From the NCBI RefSeq assembly GCF_000283155.1, contig NW_004454229.1:6075439-6139438 (forward strand): a DNA stretch of 64,000 nt. Reading direction: 5' to 3'. This DNA comes from Ceratotherium simum simum. Taxonomy: Eukaryota; Chordata; Mammalia; Perissodactyla; Rhinocerotidae. The number at the start of each line of letters is the position of its first letter. The first letter of the stretch is position 1. Shown here piece after piece: positions 34,930 to 46,694 of this stretch. The notes below the pieces were generated by a model, which was not told the origin of the DNA, made no database searches, and saw only the letters and a program-made list of their open reading frames with translations. Position numbers and translations under genes: made by a program.

Positions 34930-35580
34930 CTCAGCCTGAAGGAATGAGACCACACAATCAACAAACGGAAAACAGGAGCCCAGGGAATAAGGGAAAAGAT
35001 GGTTTAAAATCCTAAAATCTCCTTAGAGAGCTATGATAAGATTTTGCATCCATAAAGAGATAGAATGCGTGAAAAGGAACCATGAGAGACCAAGGACGTG
35101 TTTTTGCAAACTAAAAATAGCTAAAATAACAAATAAAATGGTATGTAAAGTCAAGGAAATGCTCAGAAAACAGATCAGAAAAAGACAATAAGAAAATCAA
35201 AGGATCAATACAGAAAGCAAATCATGCAACTAGTGGGATTTCCAGAAAAAGACAACAGAGAAATGGTATGGAAAACATTTCCAAGAACTAATACACAAAA
35301 ACGTTTAGAACCAAAGGTCATGAATCTCCAGAAACAAAGGGCCACCAAGCAGCCAGTCCAATTAATGGAAAAAATCCACATCAAGGCACAATGCTGGGAA
35401 TTTTCAGAACACCAGGAATGGACAGAATATCCAAAAAGCTTCCAGAAAATAGAGGGGGTAGGGTGGGGAAGGGAGGGGGGCAGAGCTAGGGGAAGTATCA
35501 GGAGTCAGCATGGCACTGGACTTCTCAACAGCAGTGAGGGACTGGAGGACAACAAGACACGATGGCCAAGATTCTCAACA
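34930..35580 (+). mobile_element. Ancient L1 (L1ME-like) internal fragment
   Basis: A-rich text including 'catttccaagaactaataca', 'ggtcatgaatctccagaaac', 'aaagggccaccaagcagcca', 'atcaaggcacaatgctggga', 'attttcagaacaccaggaat', 'aaaaagcttccagaaaatag' matches the old L1 internal order. No intact frame. Confidence 0.65.
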
Positions 35581-35820
35581 GGATCAGCTCTGAAGCCAGA
35601 CAGCCTGAGTTCAAGTCCTGGCCCTGGCCCCTACCCACTGTGTGACAACGGCCAACTTCCTAAATCTCACTGGACCTCAGTTTCCTCGCCTGTGAAATGC
35701 GCAAAATAACAGTCTCTACCACCTACATCAATGGATTGTTGTTAGGATGAATGAATCCACGCAAAGCACTTAGAACTGTGCCTGGCACACAGTCATAAAC
35801 ACTTAAAGGTTAGTTCTTCT
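35580..35820 (+). repeat. MIR SINE, full length
   Basis: 'tctgaagccagacagcctga', 'gttcaagtcctggccctggc', 'actgtgtgacaacggccaac', 'ggacctcagtttcctcgcct', 'gcaaagcacttagaactgtg', 'cctggcacacagtcataaac'. The best MIR copy in the window. Confidence 0.95.
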
Positions 35821-36055
35821 TATGAAAATTCCCCAAGCAAACGCTTAATCAGGGATGAGACACTTTCAGACAAACATCCTTACTTTTCTTACAAAATCAC
35901 TGGAGGAAGTTCTGCAAATTATAGGGTTAAGCCAACGAAAGAGAAAATGCAATGCACAGGATATTTGCCTTTCTTTTTGGAAACCCAGCCTTTGAACACC
36001 TTTCTTCCCCTGGGAAAAGTACTCACCTGATAAGGCAACTCCCTGCCCCCTCCCC

Positions 36056-36080
36056 AACACATACACACACACACACACAA
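36056..36080 (+). repeat. (CA)n microsatellite
   Basis: About eleven CA units after 'ccaacacatacacac'. Short and probably polymorphic. Confidence 0.9.
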
Positions 36081-36149
36081 TGACAATGCAAACAGAAGCT
36101 GCAAATGCCAGGTCCCTACCGTCCTTCGCTCAATGTCACCTCTCACTAG

Positions 36150-36368
36150 CGAATGGTAAAACAGCAGACCTCAACCCCTTCCCTGACTTTCCTCTGTACT
36201 GTGGACCACCATTTGGTAACTTTATATTTAACTTGTTTATGTGATCATTGTCTTCCCCCTCTAGACTGTAAGCTTCCTGAGTGCAGAAGTTGTTGCCTGT
36301 TTGCTTGTCTTCCCAGCATTTGGAAGACCATCTAGAGCTCACAGCAGGTGCTCAATAAAAATGTGTTG
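36150..36368 (+). repeat. L2 LINE 3' end
   Basis: 'ccctctagactgtaagcttc', 'ctgagtgcagaagttgttgc', 'acagcaggtgctcaataaaa' is a sense L2 3' end. An ERE is inserted at its terminus. Confidence 0.8.
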
Positions 36369-36554
36369 TTGGGGCCGGCCCTGAGGCATAGTGGTTAAGT
36401 TCGGTGTGCTCTGCCTCACAGGCCCAGGTTGGCGGAACCTTGGGCATGGAACCACACCAGTCGTCAGCCATGCTGTGGTGGTGACCCACATAAAAAATAG
36501 AGGAAGATGGGAAACAGATGTTAGCTCAGGGCAAATATTCCTCAGAAAAAAAAA
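36369..36554 (+). mobile_element. ERE SINE (aagttcggt subtype)
   Basis: 'ggggccggccctgaggcata', 'gtggttaagttcggtgtgct', 'acagatgttagctcagggca' and A tail. A perfect 12-bp duplication aaaaatgtgttg lies at 36357-36368 and 36555-36566. Confidence 0.93.
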
Positions 36555-38223
36555 AAAAATGTGTTGCATGAAGAAAATATGTGCTTTTCCAGCCTCCTCT
36601 ATAGCCCAGGCATGGGCACACGGCCTGGGCTCTGCCAGTTAGAAGCATCTACATAAGGGATGGCTCAAATCTACCTGCACAGGTAAAAACAGCCAGCGGC
36701 CAGGGACGGTGGCTCTGCTGCCCACGTCTGGAACCCACTGTTCTCACTGCACAGCCCTCTGGTGGGATTTGGCATAAGGTTCTTGGCTACATAGCTTCCA
36801 AGCCTGGTTCTCTAGCCTCAGTAGGAAATTCTGAGAGCCACCCAGCATCCTTTTAATAAAATCTCTTTTCTGCTTAAATCAGCCGGAATACGTGATACAG
36901 ATGTGAGCCAGGAAACAGGGAATCCTACACAGGAGAGCCTCAAAGAGAAGTCCCAGGAGGTCAGCTGTGCAGGAGAAGCACCTCCTACTTCTTTGGGGCG
37001 CAGGAGACGTGAAACTAAGATAACCTGATGCATTTGAGCACTGAGGAAAGTATGATTGACAGGTGTTTGACAAAACTGATGGAATATTTAGGGAAAAATG
37101 GTAATAGATACATACATATGAAACTAAGCAAATGAAAAAAGAGGTCATAGTTAACCCCAGGAAAACAAACTGTTGTACCCCAAAGTACAGTGATTCAACA
37201 ATCCTGTTGATTCAACATCCTATTGCGAATGTAACCACTATGCTGAAAAAGTGGACACCAGAGGAGATATAGAAACAATTTATCATTACTCTCCCCACCC
37301 CCATCCCCACCCCCACTCTCCCTTTTAAAACCCAATCTGCAGACTTGTTCCCCTTCCCCAACCCCCACCTCCCACCCCTGTGAGGTCTCTGGAAGCTCCC
37401 TTAACTCCTTGGATCATTCTTAGATCATAAAACATCTTCCAGACACTTTTAGTCTCAGGAACAGTCTCAGTTTAGTAATTAAGATGTCCCATCCAGATTA
37501 ATAATCTCAACTCTGAGCTTCCTTTACAGTCAAGCTCCTCCCCTCCCCCAGCTCAAGCCTGCGTCAGGCTGGGGACCCTGGGCAGCGTCGGGGGGCAGTG
37601 TCTCTAGTCCCCTGACGCTGTCAACTGGAGCGGCAGGAAGGTACCGTGGGAGCTCTCTGGACTCAGATGTTCAGTGCCCACTTCGGTGGGTTCCCGGGAA
37701 AGCCCTGCTGGTTGGCAGACACCCCCCATCCCACGGCATCCCATGGGACTCCTCCAGTCTCTCGCCTCTGCCTGGCAAGAAGCCCTGGGGGGCAGGATGG
37801 GTCGGTCTGAAAAGACCTCCAGGCAGATCCCTTGGAACGCAACCCTCTGCCCGGTCACAGTGCAACAGGGCAGCTGCCTCTCTTCACTCTGCCACAGCCT
37901 GTTATCTTCAATACCTTCAGGCGGATACACAGACTTTCCTGCAGCCTCAGGGGCTGTGCCCAGCTCTGAGTGGGCCTCGTGGAGCCCCTCACTTCAGCTG
38001 GCACGGGGAAAGAAAACATCACAGCTTTCTCAACACTCTCCAAAGAAATCCTCTCTTTGGCCTCTTCCACATCAACCCTTTTACACCCTCCAGGTGTATA
38101 TGCTGGGTAAGGATCTCAAAGCTAGAGTTTAGTTGAGGCACCAGAGGCTTGCTTTAGAATGTGGTCAAGTCCCTCTTTAGAAGGAAGCTGCCAGTGCCGA
38201 CTGTCAATACCTGTTGTCCTGGG

Positions 38224-38506
38224 CTGGCCCGTGGCTTAGCGGTTAAGTGCGCGCGCTCCGCTACTGGCAGCCCGGGTTCGGATCCCGGGCGCGCACCGAC
38301 GCACAGCTTCTCCAGCCATGCTGAGACCGCGTCCCACATGCAGCAACTAGAAGGATGTGCAGCTATGACGTACAACTATCCACTGGGGCTTTGGGGGAAA
38401 AAAGGAGGAGGATTGGCAGCAATGATGTTAGCTCAGAGCCGGTCTTCCTCAGCAAAAAGAGGAGGATTAGCACGGATGTTAGCTCAGGGCTGATCTTCCT
38501 CACAAA

Positions 38507-38541
<35 letters not shown>
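38224..38541 (+). mobile_element. ERE1-type SINE with duplicated 3' module and (AAAT)n tail
   Basis: 'ctggcccgtggcttagcggt', B box 'cgggttcggatcccgg', 'catgcagcaactagaaggat'. Then two tandem versions of a 3' module (about 38403-38452 and 38458-38504), each with 'gttagctcag(a/g)g' and 'tcttcctca', ending in AAAT repeats. An exact 18-bp duplication aatacctgttgtcctggg lies at 38206-38223 and 38542-38559. Confidence 0.95.
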
Positions 38542-38814
38542 AATACCTGTTGTCCTGGGGCTCCACCAGAACCAAGAAAGCAAAATGCCCGCGGTGGCAT
38601 CCTGTTACACACGGCCCACCTGTGTGCTGGCTCAACCAAAGAATTGTGTTGCAACCAGAGCAGGAAGGGGGAGGGGAGGGCAGGGCACCACGGGTGAGAG
38701 CCAGGGTGGAGGTGGGGTTTAAGAGAACTGAATCCTTATCTACCACAAGAAGTCAGTAGACACTGAGTTCAGCTGATCCACAAAGAGCAGCATGAATCAC
38801 ACACAGAGGCCACA

Positions 38815-39035
38815 CAGCACGGCAGCGAGGGCTTCACCACTCACTAGCTGTGTAACCTTGGACAAGTCACCTTCCTCCTCGGGGTCTGTTTCTTCATCTG
38901 CAAATCGGGGATAATAACAGCACCTCCTTCAAAGGGTTGTTGGGAGAATCACATGAATTATGTTTGCAATTCGTGTAGAGCATGACCGAACCATGGTAAT
39001 AAGCACCATATTTAGCTATTATCGCTTTTATTGTT
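38815..39035 (+). repeat. MIR SINE
   Basis: 'tcactagctgtgtaaccttg', 'gacaagtcaccttcctcctc', 'tcttcatctgcaaatcgggg', 'ataataacagcacctccttc', 'aaagggttgttgggagaatc'. Confidence 0.85.
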
Positions 39036-39259
39036 GTAACTGAGACCCAGGGAAGAAAATACGAGACAAAGACAACTGAATGAGTTGAAGGCAGGGCCAG
39101 CGTGTTGCCCAAGTCCAGGGGGCACCATCCACATAGATGGGGGTACATGGTGCCCCCTGGAGGTGGCATCCCAGCTGCCCTGGCTGAAGGCAGCCACCTC
39201 CCAGGAGTGTGACAGTGACGGAAAGGGGACTGACTCTCTTTAAAGTCTCACAGTATTTG

Positions 39260-42180
39260 GTGATTTAAAAAGCGAGGTTTAGCATTATTTTGCTAAAAAT
39301 AAAAATTTGTACAATGTTAATAAAACAAGCTCCCCAAAACAGTAGTAATAGTGAACAACAGGACCTGGTGGATGACAAAAAGAAAAGCAACAAAGGAAAT
39401 GACAAAGAAAAATCTTGGAAATATAAAAATTTTTTAATTTTTGTTTCAAACTCATCATAAAAAACTCGTTTAAATAGAAGACTCATAAAAATATTAGCAA
39501 CAAATATCACAAACAAAGCATTAACATTCTTAACTGAGCACTTTAGAATATGTAAAATTTTAAATTTTATACGGAAAATATTCAGACCCCAATATAAACA
39601 TCAACTTGCAAAAGAGGAGCTATGAACTGTGCATCAACACACAATACACGTTCAACTATACTCGCAATCAAATAAATGTAAAATGAAATGATAACCAGAC
39701 ATCATTTCCACCTTAGGAATTATTTCCTGTCATTTCCACAATTAGGAAATTATTTTGGAAACCCTGGTGAAGATGCAGGGAAGGAAGTTCTCTAAGACAC
39801 TGCCTGCAGTTGTAAAAATTAGTGCCACCTTGTAACGCGCTATTTGGTGATGTGTGTCAAATGTTACTACCCTTTAGCCCAGTAATTTCCATTTCTGGGA
39901 AATCCTAAGAAAATCCTAAGAAAATAATCACAATTGCAAATAAAAATTACTGCATAAATCCCTATCAAAGTTCCAACAACATTTTTCACAGAAATAGAAC
40001 AAAGAATCCTAAAATTCATATGGAACAACAAAAGACCCCGAATAGCTAAAGCAATCCTGAGAAAAAAGAACAAAGCTGGAGGTATCACACTCCCTGATTT
40101 CAAAATATACTACAAAGCTATAGTAACCAAAACAGCATGGTACTGGCACAAAAACAGACACACAGATCAATGGAATAGAATCAAAAGCCCAGAAATAAAC
40201 CCACACATCTATGGACAGCTAATCTTTGACAAAGGAGTCAAGAACATACAATGGAGAAAAGAAAGTCTCTTCAACAAATGGTGTCGGGAAAACTGGACAG
40301 CCACATGCAAAAAAATGAAAGTAGACCCTTACCTTACACCATACACAAAAATTAACTCCAAATGGATTAAAGACTTGAATGTAAGACCTGAAACTATGAA
40401 ACTTCTAGAAGAAAACATAGGCAGTACGCTCTTCGACATCGCTCTTAGCAACATATTTTCAAGTACCATGTCTGACTGGGCAAGAGAAACAATAGAAAAA
40501 ATAAACAATGGGACTACATCAAACTAAAAAGCTTCTGCACAGCAAAGGAAACCATCAACAAAACGAAAAGACAACCTAACAATTGGGAGAAGATATTTGC
40601 AAACCATACATCTGATAAGGGCTTATCTCCGAAATATATAAAGAACTCATGCATCTCAACAACAAAAACACTCCCAACCCAATTAAAAAATGGGCAAAAG
40701 ACCTGAACAGACATTTCTCCAAAGAAGATATACAGATGGCCAACAGACACAAGAAAAGATGTTCAAAATCATTAACTATCAGGGAAATGCAAATCAAAAC
40801 TACAATAAGATATCACCTCACGTCCGTCAGAATGGCTATAATTAACAAGACAGGAAACAACATGTGTTGGAGAGGATGTGGAGAGAAGGGAACTCTCATA
40901 CACTGCTGGTGGGAGTGCAAACTCGTGCAGCCACTATGGAAAACAGTATGGAGATTCCTCAAAAAATCAAGGATAGAACTACCATATGATCCAGCTATTC
41001 CACTGCTGGGTATTTATCCAAAGAAATTGAAAACACCAATGCGTAAAGATACGTGCACCCCTGTGTTCATTGCAGCGTTATTCACAATAGCCAAGACTTG
41101 GAAGCAACCTAAGTGCCCATCAAGGGACGAATGGATTAAGAAGATGTGGTATATATACACAACGGAATACTACTCAGCCGTAAGAAACGATGAAATCCAG
41201 CCATTTGTGACAACATGGATGGACATTGAGGGTATTATGCAAAGTGAAATAAGTCAGAGGGAGAAGGTCAAATACCGTATGATTTCCTTCATTAAGTAGT
41301 AGATAATAACAACAATAAACAAACACATAGAGACAGAGATTGGATTGGTGATTACCAGAGGGGAAGCAGGGAGGGAGGAGGGCAAAAGGGATAATTTGGC
41401 ACATGTGTGTGGTGATGGGTTGTAATTAGTATTTGGGTGGTAAACATGATGTAATCTATGCAGAAATAGAAGTATAATGATGTACACCTGAAATTATACA
41501 ATGTTATAAACCAATGTTACTGCAATAAACAAAAAATTAAAAAAATATAAAAATAAAAAAATAAAAAATTACTGCATAAAGAAAGCCACTGCAGCATTAT
41601 CTATACTAGGGGAAAAGGTGAAAAATTCTGAGCATTGTCCACAAATAAGTAATACGTACACATATTTGTTTGTGTGGGCATAACCTATTTCCGAGAGGCC
41701 AGACAGAAACACAGGCATTCCTAGTTGCCTCCAGCAATGGGACCTGGGGCCGGGGGGAAAAGAGAAGAGGAAGGCTTTTCCTAAGAACCCTTTTGGGTCT
41801 TCTGAATTTTGAACCATTTTAATGTACTGCCTATTCAAAATAATTTAACAAATTTAATAAAATGCAATATATTTTTGAATGTTTCCAAAGAATTTTAATA
41901 TCATGGAAAAGGTTTATATTAGAATGTTAAGTTTAAAAATAAGTACACAAGACTTTACATTCAGAATGATCTCAATGATATAAAAAAATATTAATATACA
42001 GATAACCACAGAAAAAAGACTGAAATGAAATATACCAAATGTAAGTGGTGGTCATTGCTGGCGGTGAGATTATAAGCAAATGTGATTTCAATCTTTATAT
42101 GTTTCTATAGTTTCCAAATTTTCTGCAATAAATATGTACTATTAAGTGGGAAAAATAAAGATTATTAAATTAAATTATCT
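39260..42180 (+). mobile_element. Old L1/HAL1-like LINE, split by a younger L1
   Basis: The left part ends 'cccagtaatttccatttctg', 'ggaaatcctaagaaaatcct'. After the young L1 it resumes 'ccactgcagcattatctata', 'ctaggggaaaaggtgaaaaa' and ends 'gaaaaaagactgaaatgaaa', 'gtttccaaattttctgcaat', 'aaatatgtactatt'. This is the 3' end order of an old L1/HAL1-type element. The start is uncertain. Confidence 0.65.
39959..41563 (+). mobile_element. Younger L1 LINE, 5'-truncated (3' 1.6 kb)
   Basis: It is flanked by an exact 17-bp duplication aaaaattactgcataaa (39942-39958 and 41564-41580), so the whole insertion is defined. It carries the ORF2 C-terminal region. Two open blocks (about 40315-40527 and 40649-41299) lie in different frames. 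The second contains the Cys-rich motif [18 protein letters not shown] near 40865-40918. A 3' UTR and A-rich tail follow. Endonuclease and reverse-transcriptase domains are absent, so it is immobile. The target was an older L1. Confidence 0.95.
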
Positions 42181-42712
42181 TTAAAGGGTGAACCACCTCC
42201 CAAAGAAGGATTAGGAGTAATTCTTTGGAAGTAATTAGCTGGCAGTTAGGAATCTATCCCTGTCTAAGCTACTGTGCAAGGCGCGTCGTGAAGCTGGAGC
42301 GTGATTCCAGTGCAGAGAGTCCACTTGCATGAACCATCTGCCCTTTCTGGGCTGCTTCCCTGGGGAACCAGCAGAACCCACCCGCCAGGGCCCAGCCACT
42401 TAAACACCACCTCTCCCAGAACCCTGCTGTGATCCCTCTCTTGTCCGTGCTGGCCTGGGGAGCTCTCGGAGAGCAGGACAGACCCCAGGAATCAAGTCTG
42501 TGTCCCCAACAGGAGCTGGGCCTCATAACCAGCATGCTGGCCCCACGTCCAAGCTGGTATGTCCATCTGCCTGCCCCTTCAATTGGATGCTCCAAGGCAG
42601 AGGCCAAGCCTGGGTTACTTACTTCTCCAGGGCCGGACATAGAGCCTGGCATATGACAGGGTTCCAGGAAACGTTTGCTGAAAAAAATGAATACATTAAA
42701 GAATGATATTCT

Positions 42713-42911
42713 AAGGCCAACCCGGCGGCATAGTGGTTAAGTTCGGCATGCTGCATTTCGGCAGCCCAGGGTTCACGGGTGTGGATCCCGAGCACGGACC
42801 TATACCACTCGTCAAGCCACGCTGTGGCAGTGAACCACATACACAATAGAGGAAGACTGGCACAGATGTTAGCTCAGGGCCAATCTTCCCCACCAAAAAA
42901 ATAATAATAAT
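42713..42911 (+). mobile_element. ERE SINE (aagttcggc subtype)
   Basis: 'aaggccaacccggcggcata', 'gtggttaagttcggcatgct', 'cacagatgttagctcagggc' and an A-rich (AAT)n tail. 15-bp duplication aaagaatgatattct / aaagaattatattct (one mismatch) at 42698-42712 and 42912-42926. Confidence 0.93.
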
Positions 42912-42929
42912 AAAGAATTATATTCTAGA

Positions 42930-43110
42930 CCAGCGGTCTCCAACTGAACCTTCTGTGGTGATGGCAATGTCCTATTTTCTCTGTCCAATACAGTAGCCAC
43001 TAGCCACATGTGTCTACTGAGCACTTGAAATGTGGCCACTATGACTGAGACTGAATTTTTTATTTTATTTTATTGTAATTAATTTAAATTTCAAGAGCCA
43101 TAAGTTCTTC
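42930..43110 (+). mobile_element. DNA-transposon-like relic (hAT type suspected)
   Basis: 'accagcggtctccaactgaa', 'ccaatacagtagccactagc', 'cacatgtgtctactgagcac', 'ttgaaatgtggccactatga' is a familiar mammalian interspersed repeat with a CAGNGGT-like start. Family not named with confidence. Confidence 0.5.
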
Positions 43111-43186
43111 CACAAGAATACTTACATAACAGGGTAAAGTTACAAGATTACACAAGATGATCCATAAAAAAAAAACATGAGCCAGC

Positions 43187-43237
43187 GTCATGCAGTACTC
43201 ACTGTCATGCAGTACTCACTGTCATGCAGTACTCACT
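43187..43237 (+). repeat. 17-bp unit repeated exactly three times
   Basis: gtcatgcagtactcact occurs at 43187-43203, 43204-43220 and 43221-43237 with no mismatch, followed by partial 'gatcactgcagggtact'. No spacers, so it is a tandem repeat and not CRISPR-like. Confidence 0.97.
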
Positions 43238-43919
43238 GACGATCACTGCAGGGTACTGAAAATGGGGGGAGGGGCCTAACAGCCCCAGAGTCCCCCTCCT
43301 TGGCCAATATCACACAGCGGGAATTGACTTGTTTCTGTGCCTCCCTAGCAAACAGCTCTGCTGCATTCCGAGTGCATGAGCAGCCAGAGCCACTGTGAGA
43401 ATGAAAAACTGGGAGACGGAGAAAGGAAGGGTATGAGGCTGGGATGGGAGCAACTCCGAAGATTTTGCAAAAGGAAAGCTCTGGCCTATATCTCCAGAGA
43501 CAAGGGAGAGGGTATTCCCTCCAAGGGGAAAGCTTCAGCAAGCAGCAACTGGCAACCAGGGCAAGGAAAGGGCTGGCAAGGGCAGTGCCGTCCCCAGGAC
43601 TGAAGAACCTGTGCGGCTCCACCAGAGTCCTGCAGAGGGCTGCTCGACACAGCCGAGTTCCCGCCCGCCCTGAGAGGTCAGCAGTCAGCCTTTCCCACCG
43701 ATTCTCACACGAGCCGTGCAAGTGGAGCTAGCCAATATTCCCATTTTATAGGCCGGCAAACCAAGGCAAGTGAGATGGTCCCAGGCCACGAGGCTTAGGC
43801 TGCCTGGAGCCCAGGAGTCTGCTCAGGACAGTGAGCCAGGCGATAAGATGGTAAAGATGCACAGAGGAGGACCGGGGACCCGGCCAGGCCGGGAGGGAAC
43901 CTGCAAACCTTCACCCACT

Positions 43920-44055
43920 GTCCACCTGCCCTCCCGACTGCGAGCTCTGTGCAGGGGAGGGCTCTTTCCGTCTGCCCACCATGGCGTCCCAGGGCCCAAC
44001 CCAGTACCTGGGCCACAGCAGCAGTTCAATACATATTGATGAGCAACCCAAGCAA
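43920..44055 (+). repeat. L2 3' end
   Basis: 'cgactgcgagctctgtgcag', 'gggagggctctttccgtctg', 'cccaacccagtacctgggcc', 'cagttcaatacatattgatg'. Confidence 0.65.
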
Positions 44056-44094
44056 CAAGCACCCCCAGGTGCAGCCCTTCCTGTTTCCAGGATA

Positions 44095-44210
44095 CTTTCC
44101 CACACTTCCCCCAACATGCTCCTGACAATTGGCTGGGCAGGGATCACTCTCCCCATTTTACAAATGGGAAACTGAGGCTCAGAAACAGAGAGCCACTCTG
44201 GGTTACTGTC
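44095..44210 (-). repeat. MIR fragment
   Basis: 'gggatcactctccccatttt', 'acaaatgggaaactgaggct', 'cagaaacaga'. Confidence 0.7.
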
Positions 44211-44584
44211 CTGAAAATCTCCTTGGGGAAGTCCCCAGGAAGCCGCACCTTGACTGGAGAGGGACAGATTAATTCTGCTGGGGTGCTGCGTTCATTCTCC
44301 TCTCTGGCCCACACTCCCTCTGCAGGTCAGAGATGTGCTTGTTACAGACATGCCCCAAGGAGCCCACATCCCGTCAGGGAGGAAAACGCGGAGCCAGGTG
44401 TCTGTAATACATGACGGTTCAGTGAGAGAAAAGTGACAGAGGGCAGTCAGAAGATGAAGAAGGGAAATGTAACTCTGGCTGGAGGTGGCAATCTCTCGGC
44501 AGTGATGAATGGGTAAGATTGGACCCAAAGCAGCGGAGGTCCAGAGGACCTGAGGGAAGGCCCAGAGAGGTGGCAAGGGGTGAG

Positions 44585-44780
44585 AGAGGGCAGGGACCTG
44601 GAGTCAGGCAGGCCTGCGGCTACCACCTACCAGTCTGGACTTCGGGCAGGTCACTTAGCCTCGCCGGGCCTCAGTTTTTCTCATCTGTCAAATGAGGGTG
44701 ACGATACCTCACAAGGAGTAAAGGTAAGAAGAATTAAGTGGCTTCAAGGGATAACCACTCCCAGCCGGGCTCAACAAATG
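44585..44780 (+). repeat. MIR SINE
   Basis: 'acctggagtcaggcaggcct', 'gggcaggtcacttagcctcg', 'ccgggcctcagtttttctca', 'tctgtcaaatgagggtgacg'. Confidence 0.8.
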
Positions 44781-45309
44781 GAAGCCACTACAGTACTGCA
44801 GAGTCCCACAAGCCCAGGGAGTGGGGAGCAGAACAGTAACAGCATCACAAGTGTGGGAGGCAGAATCAAGGTAAGTCAGCTGGATATTAAGAGTCGGAAG
44901 GCAACTCCAACCCAGTAAACCAGGGAGTGGAGAGGTCTGCGGCTCCTGGCCGGTGCCACAAACAGTGCCCCCTCCTGCTGGACACCAGAGCCACCACAGG
45001 CTCTGTCTTGAACTGACCCCAGGGCCAGGACCTGGCAGAGTTGTGCGGAGGCAGCCCACACCCACCTCAGCCAGGGATGACAGCTCCTAACCTTCCCCTA
45101 GGCCTGAGTGAAGCCAAGATGCCAGCCACCCAGATCTGTGACCTCCAGCGCTGGGACCAGAACCTTAGTCTCTCTGACTCCAAAGTCCTTATACTTTTAA
45201 TTTCACCAAAAAAGAAAAAAACCCAGAGTCAGAGGCTAGGGTACAGAGGTGTAGAGCAGCAACAACATCAGACGAAGTCAGGCCTAGACACCTAATCCCA
45301 GCTCTGGCA

Positions 45310-45560
45310 CTCAGTAGGGCCAATAACAGCAGCTCCCCTTTGTTACATACCTACTGTGTGCTAGCCCCTGAGCTAGGCACTCTACAGACGTCTCATCTTA
45401 ATCTCCACATCAGCCCTGTGAGATAGGAATGAGCTCCACTTTACAGATGAGGAAGACTGGGGCTCAGAGTCCAATGACTCTCCCCAAGGTCCAGCAAGTG
45501 GGGTAGTCGAGATCTGAACCCAGGTGTGACTCCAAAAGCCATACGGCCACCTTTGCACAA
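45310..45560 (-). repeat. MIR SINE, near full length
   Basis: 'acatacctactgtgtgctag', 'ctgagctaggcactctacag', 'gtgagataggaatgagctcc', 'actttacagatgaggaagac', 'cgagatctgaacccaggtgt'. Confidence 0.85.
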
Positions 45561-46369
45561 GTAACATGGCCTCTCTGATCCTTAGTCTTCCCATGTGTTC
45601 AAAGAGGGACTGAATGAACAGTAATGATTTGGGCAGAGCTTTACCCTTCACAAAGCTCTAACCACAGTGGTGCCCAGAGTAGGGCCAGGAGGCCAAAAGA
45701 AGCCCCCTGGGCTCTGTCTACGCCTGTCCTGGAGTGGGGATCCAGGGTGTGTACCTCAATCTCCACCCAGCAGGGCTGCCAAGAGCTGCCATCGTCTGGC
45801 TCCTGGCTCTCAGTTCCAACACTCGGTCTCCAAGGTTCTCCTTCATCTTAGAGAAATCTGGGTCAGATGTGGTCAATATCTGCTCTTTAAACCACAAGAC
45901 GAGATGCGTTTTACAGCACCTGGGACTCTGCCTAGAAGGGAGGGCAGGTGTGTGGCAGAGTGCCTAGGATCCTGGGTCACTCACTTGGGGACAGCCCTCG
46001 GGCCCCTTGCTCCTCCATCCGGCCCATGGCCTGGCAGCTCCAAAGGCTTGCAACCAAGAAGGGTCTGTGATCGCTGAAGCCAACTCCTCCCAGAGAGGAG
46101 AGGAAAGGGAGGCCCAGAGAGGTGAGCAGACTCGCCCAACGTCACCTAGCAAGAGAGGGGCAGACATGGTGATGAAGAGCCCCAGGATGGTGTGGGGAAG
46201 AGAACAGGCCCACGTCTACACGTGAGAACTCACTGCTCACTGACTGGAGTCTTGCCCGTGCCGAGAGCCTACCGTGTGTTCAACCTTGTAGGAAAAACAA
46301 GAACATAAAACTTGGCTCCTCCTTTAAAGAGACAAGCTCCTTGAGGGCAGAGACTGGGTTGGACTTCAT

Positions 46370-46650
46370 TCTCAACCTTCCTGGACACCCCTCTGAGCCA
46401 GGCCCTGTGCTGGGCACAGACGGTGCAGGGATAATGAGACTCTGCCCCTGTCCTCAAAGACACACAAGTAAGTGGAAAATCACCAGAGTGTGACCAGTGC
46501 TACAGCAGAAGGAAGGGTCAGGGCTGTGGGTGCCAGAGCTCTAGCACAACCTGGCCCAGGAGAAACGGAAGGCTTCTGGGAGGAGGTGGCAAGTGAGCTG
46601 GGTCTTAAAGGGTAAGTAGGAGTCAGTCTGGTGGAAAGGAAGGGAAGGAA
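46370..46650 (-). repeat. L2 LINE 3' region
   Basis: 'ctgagccaggccctgtgctg', 'ggataatgagactctgcccc', 'tgtcctcaaagacacacaag', 'ggaggtggcaagtgagctgg', 'gtcttaaagggtaagtagga'. Confidence 0.75.
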
Positions 46651-46694
46651 GGCTCTTCCAAGAGGTTCTGTTTACCAAACATTTACGTGGCAGC

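Noticed and set aside
38224..38300. Possible tRNA gene (A and B box-like motifs)
   Set aside because: The motifs belong to the tRNA-derived head of an ERE SINE; the arms do not form a complete cloverleaf and the body, tail and duplications identify the SINE.
40649..41299. 216-codon open frame as a host gene
   Set aside because: It is the C-terminal end of an L1 ORF2 in a truncated insertion with target-site duplications.
43187..43237. CRISPR-like repeat array
   Set aside because: The units abut without spacers and the host is a mammal. It is a simple tandem triplication.
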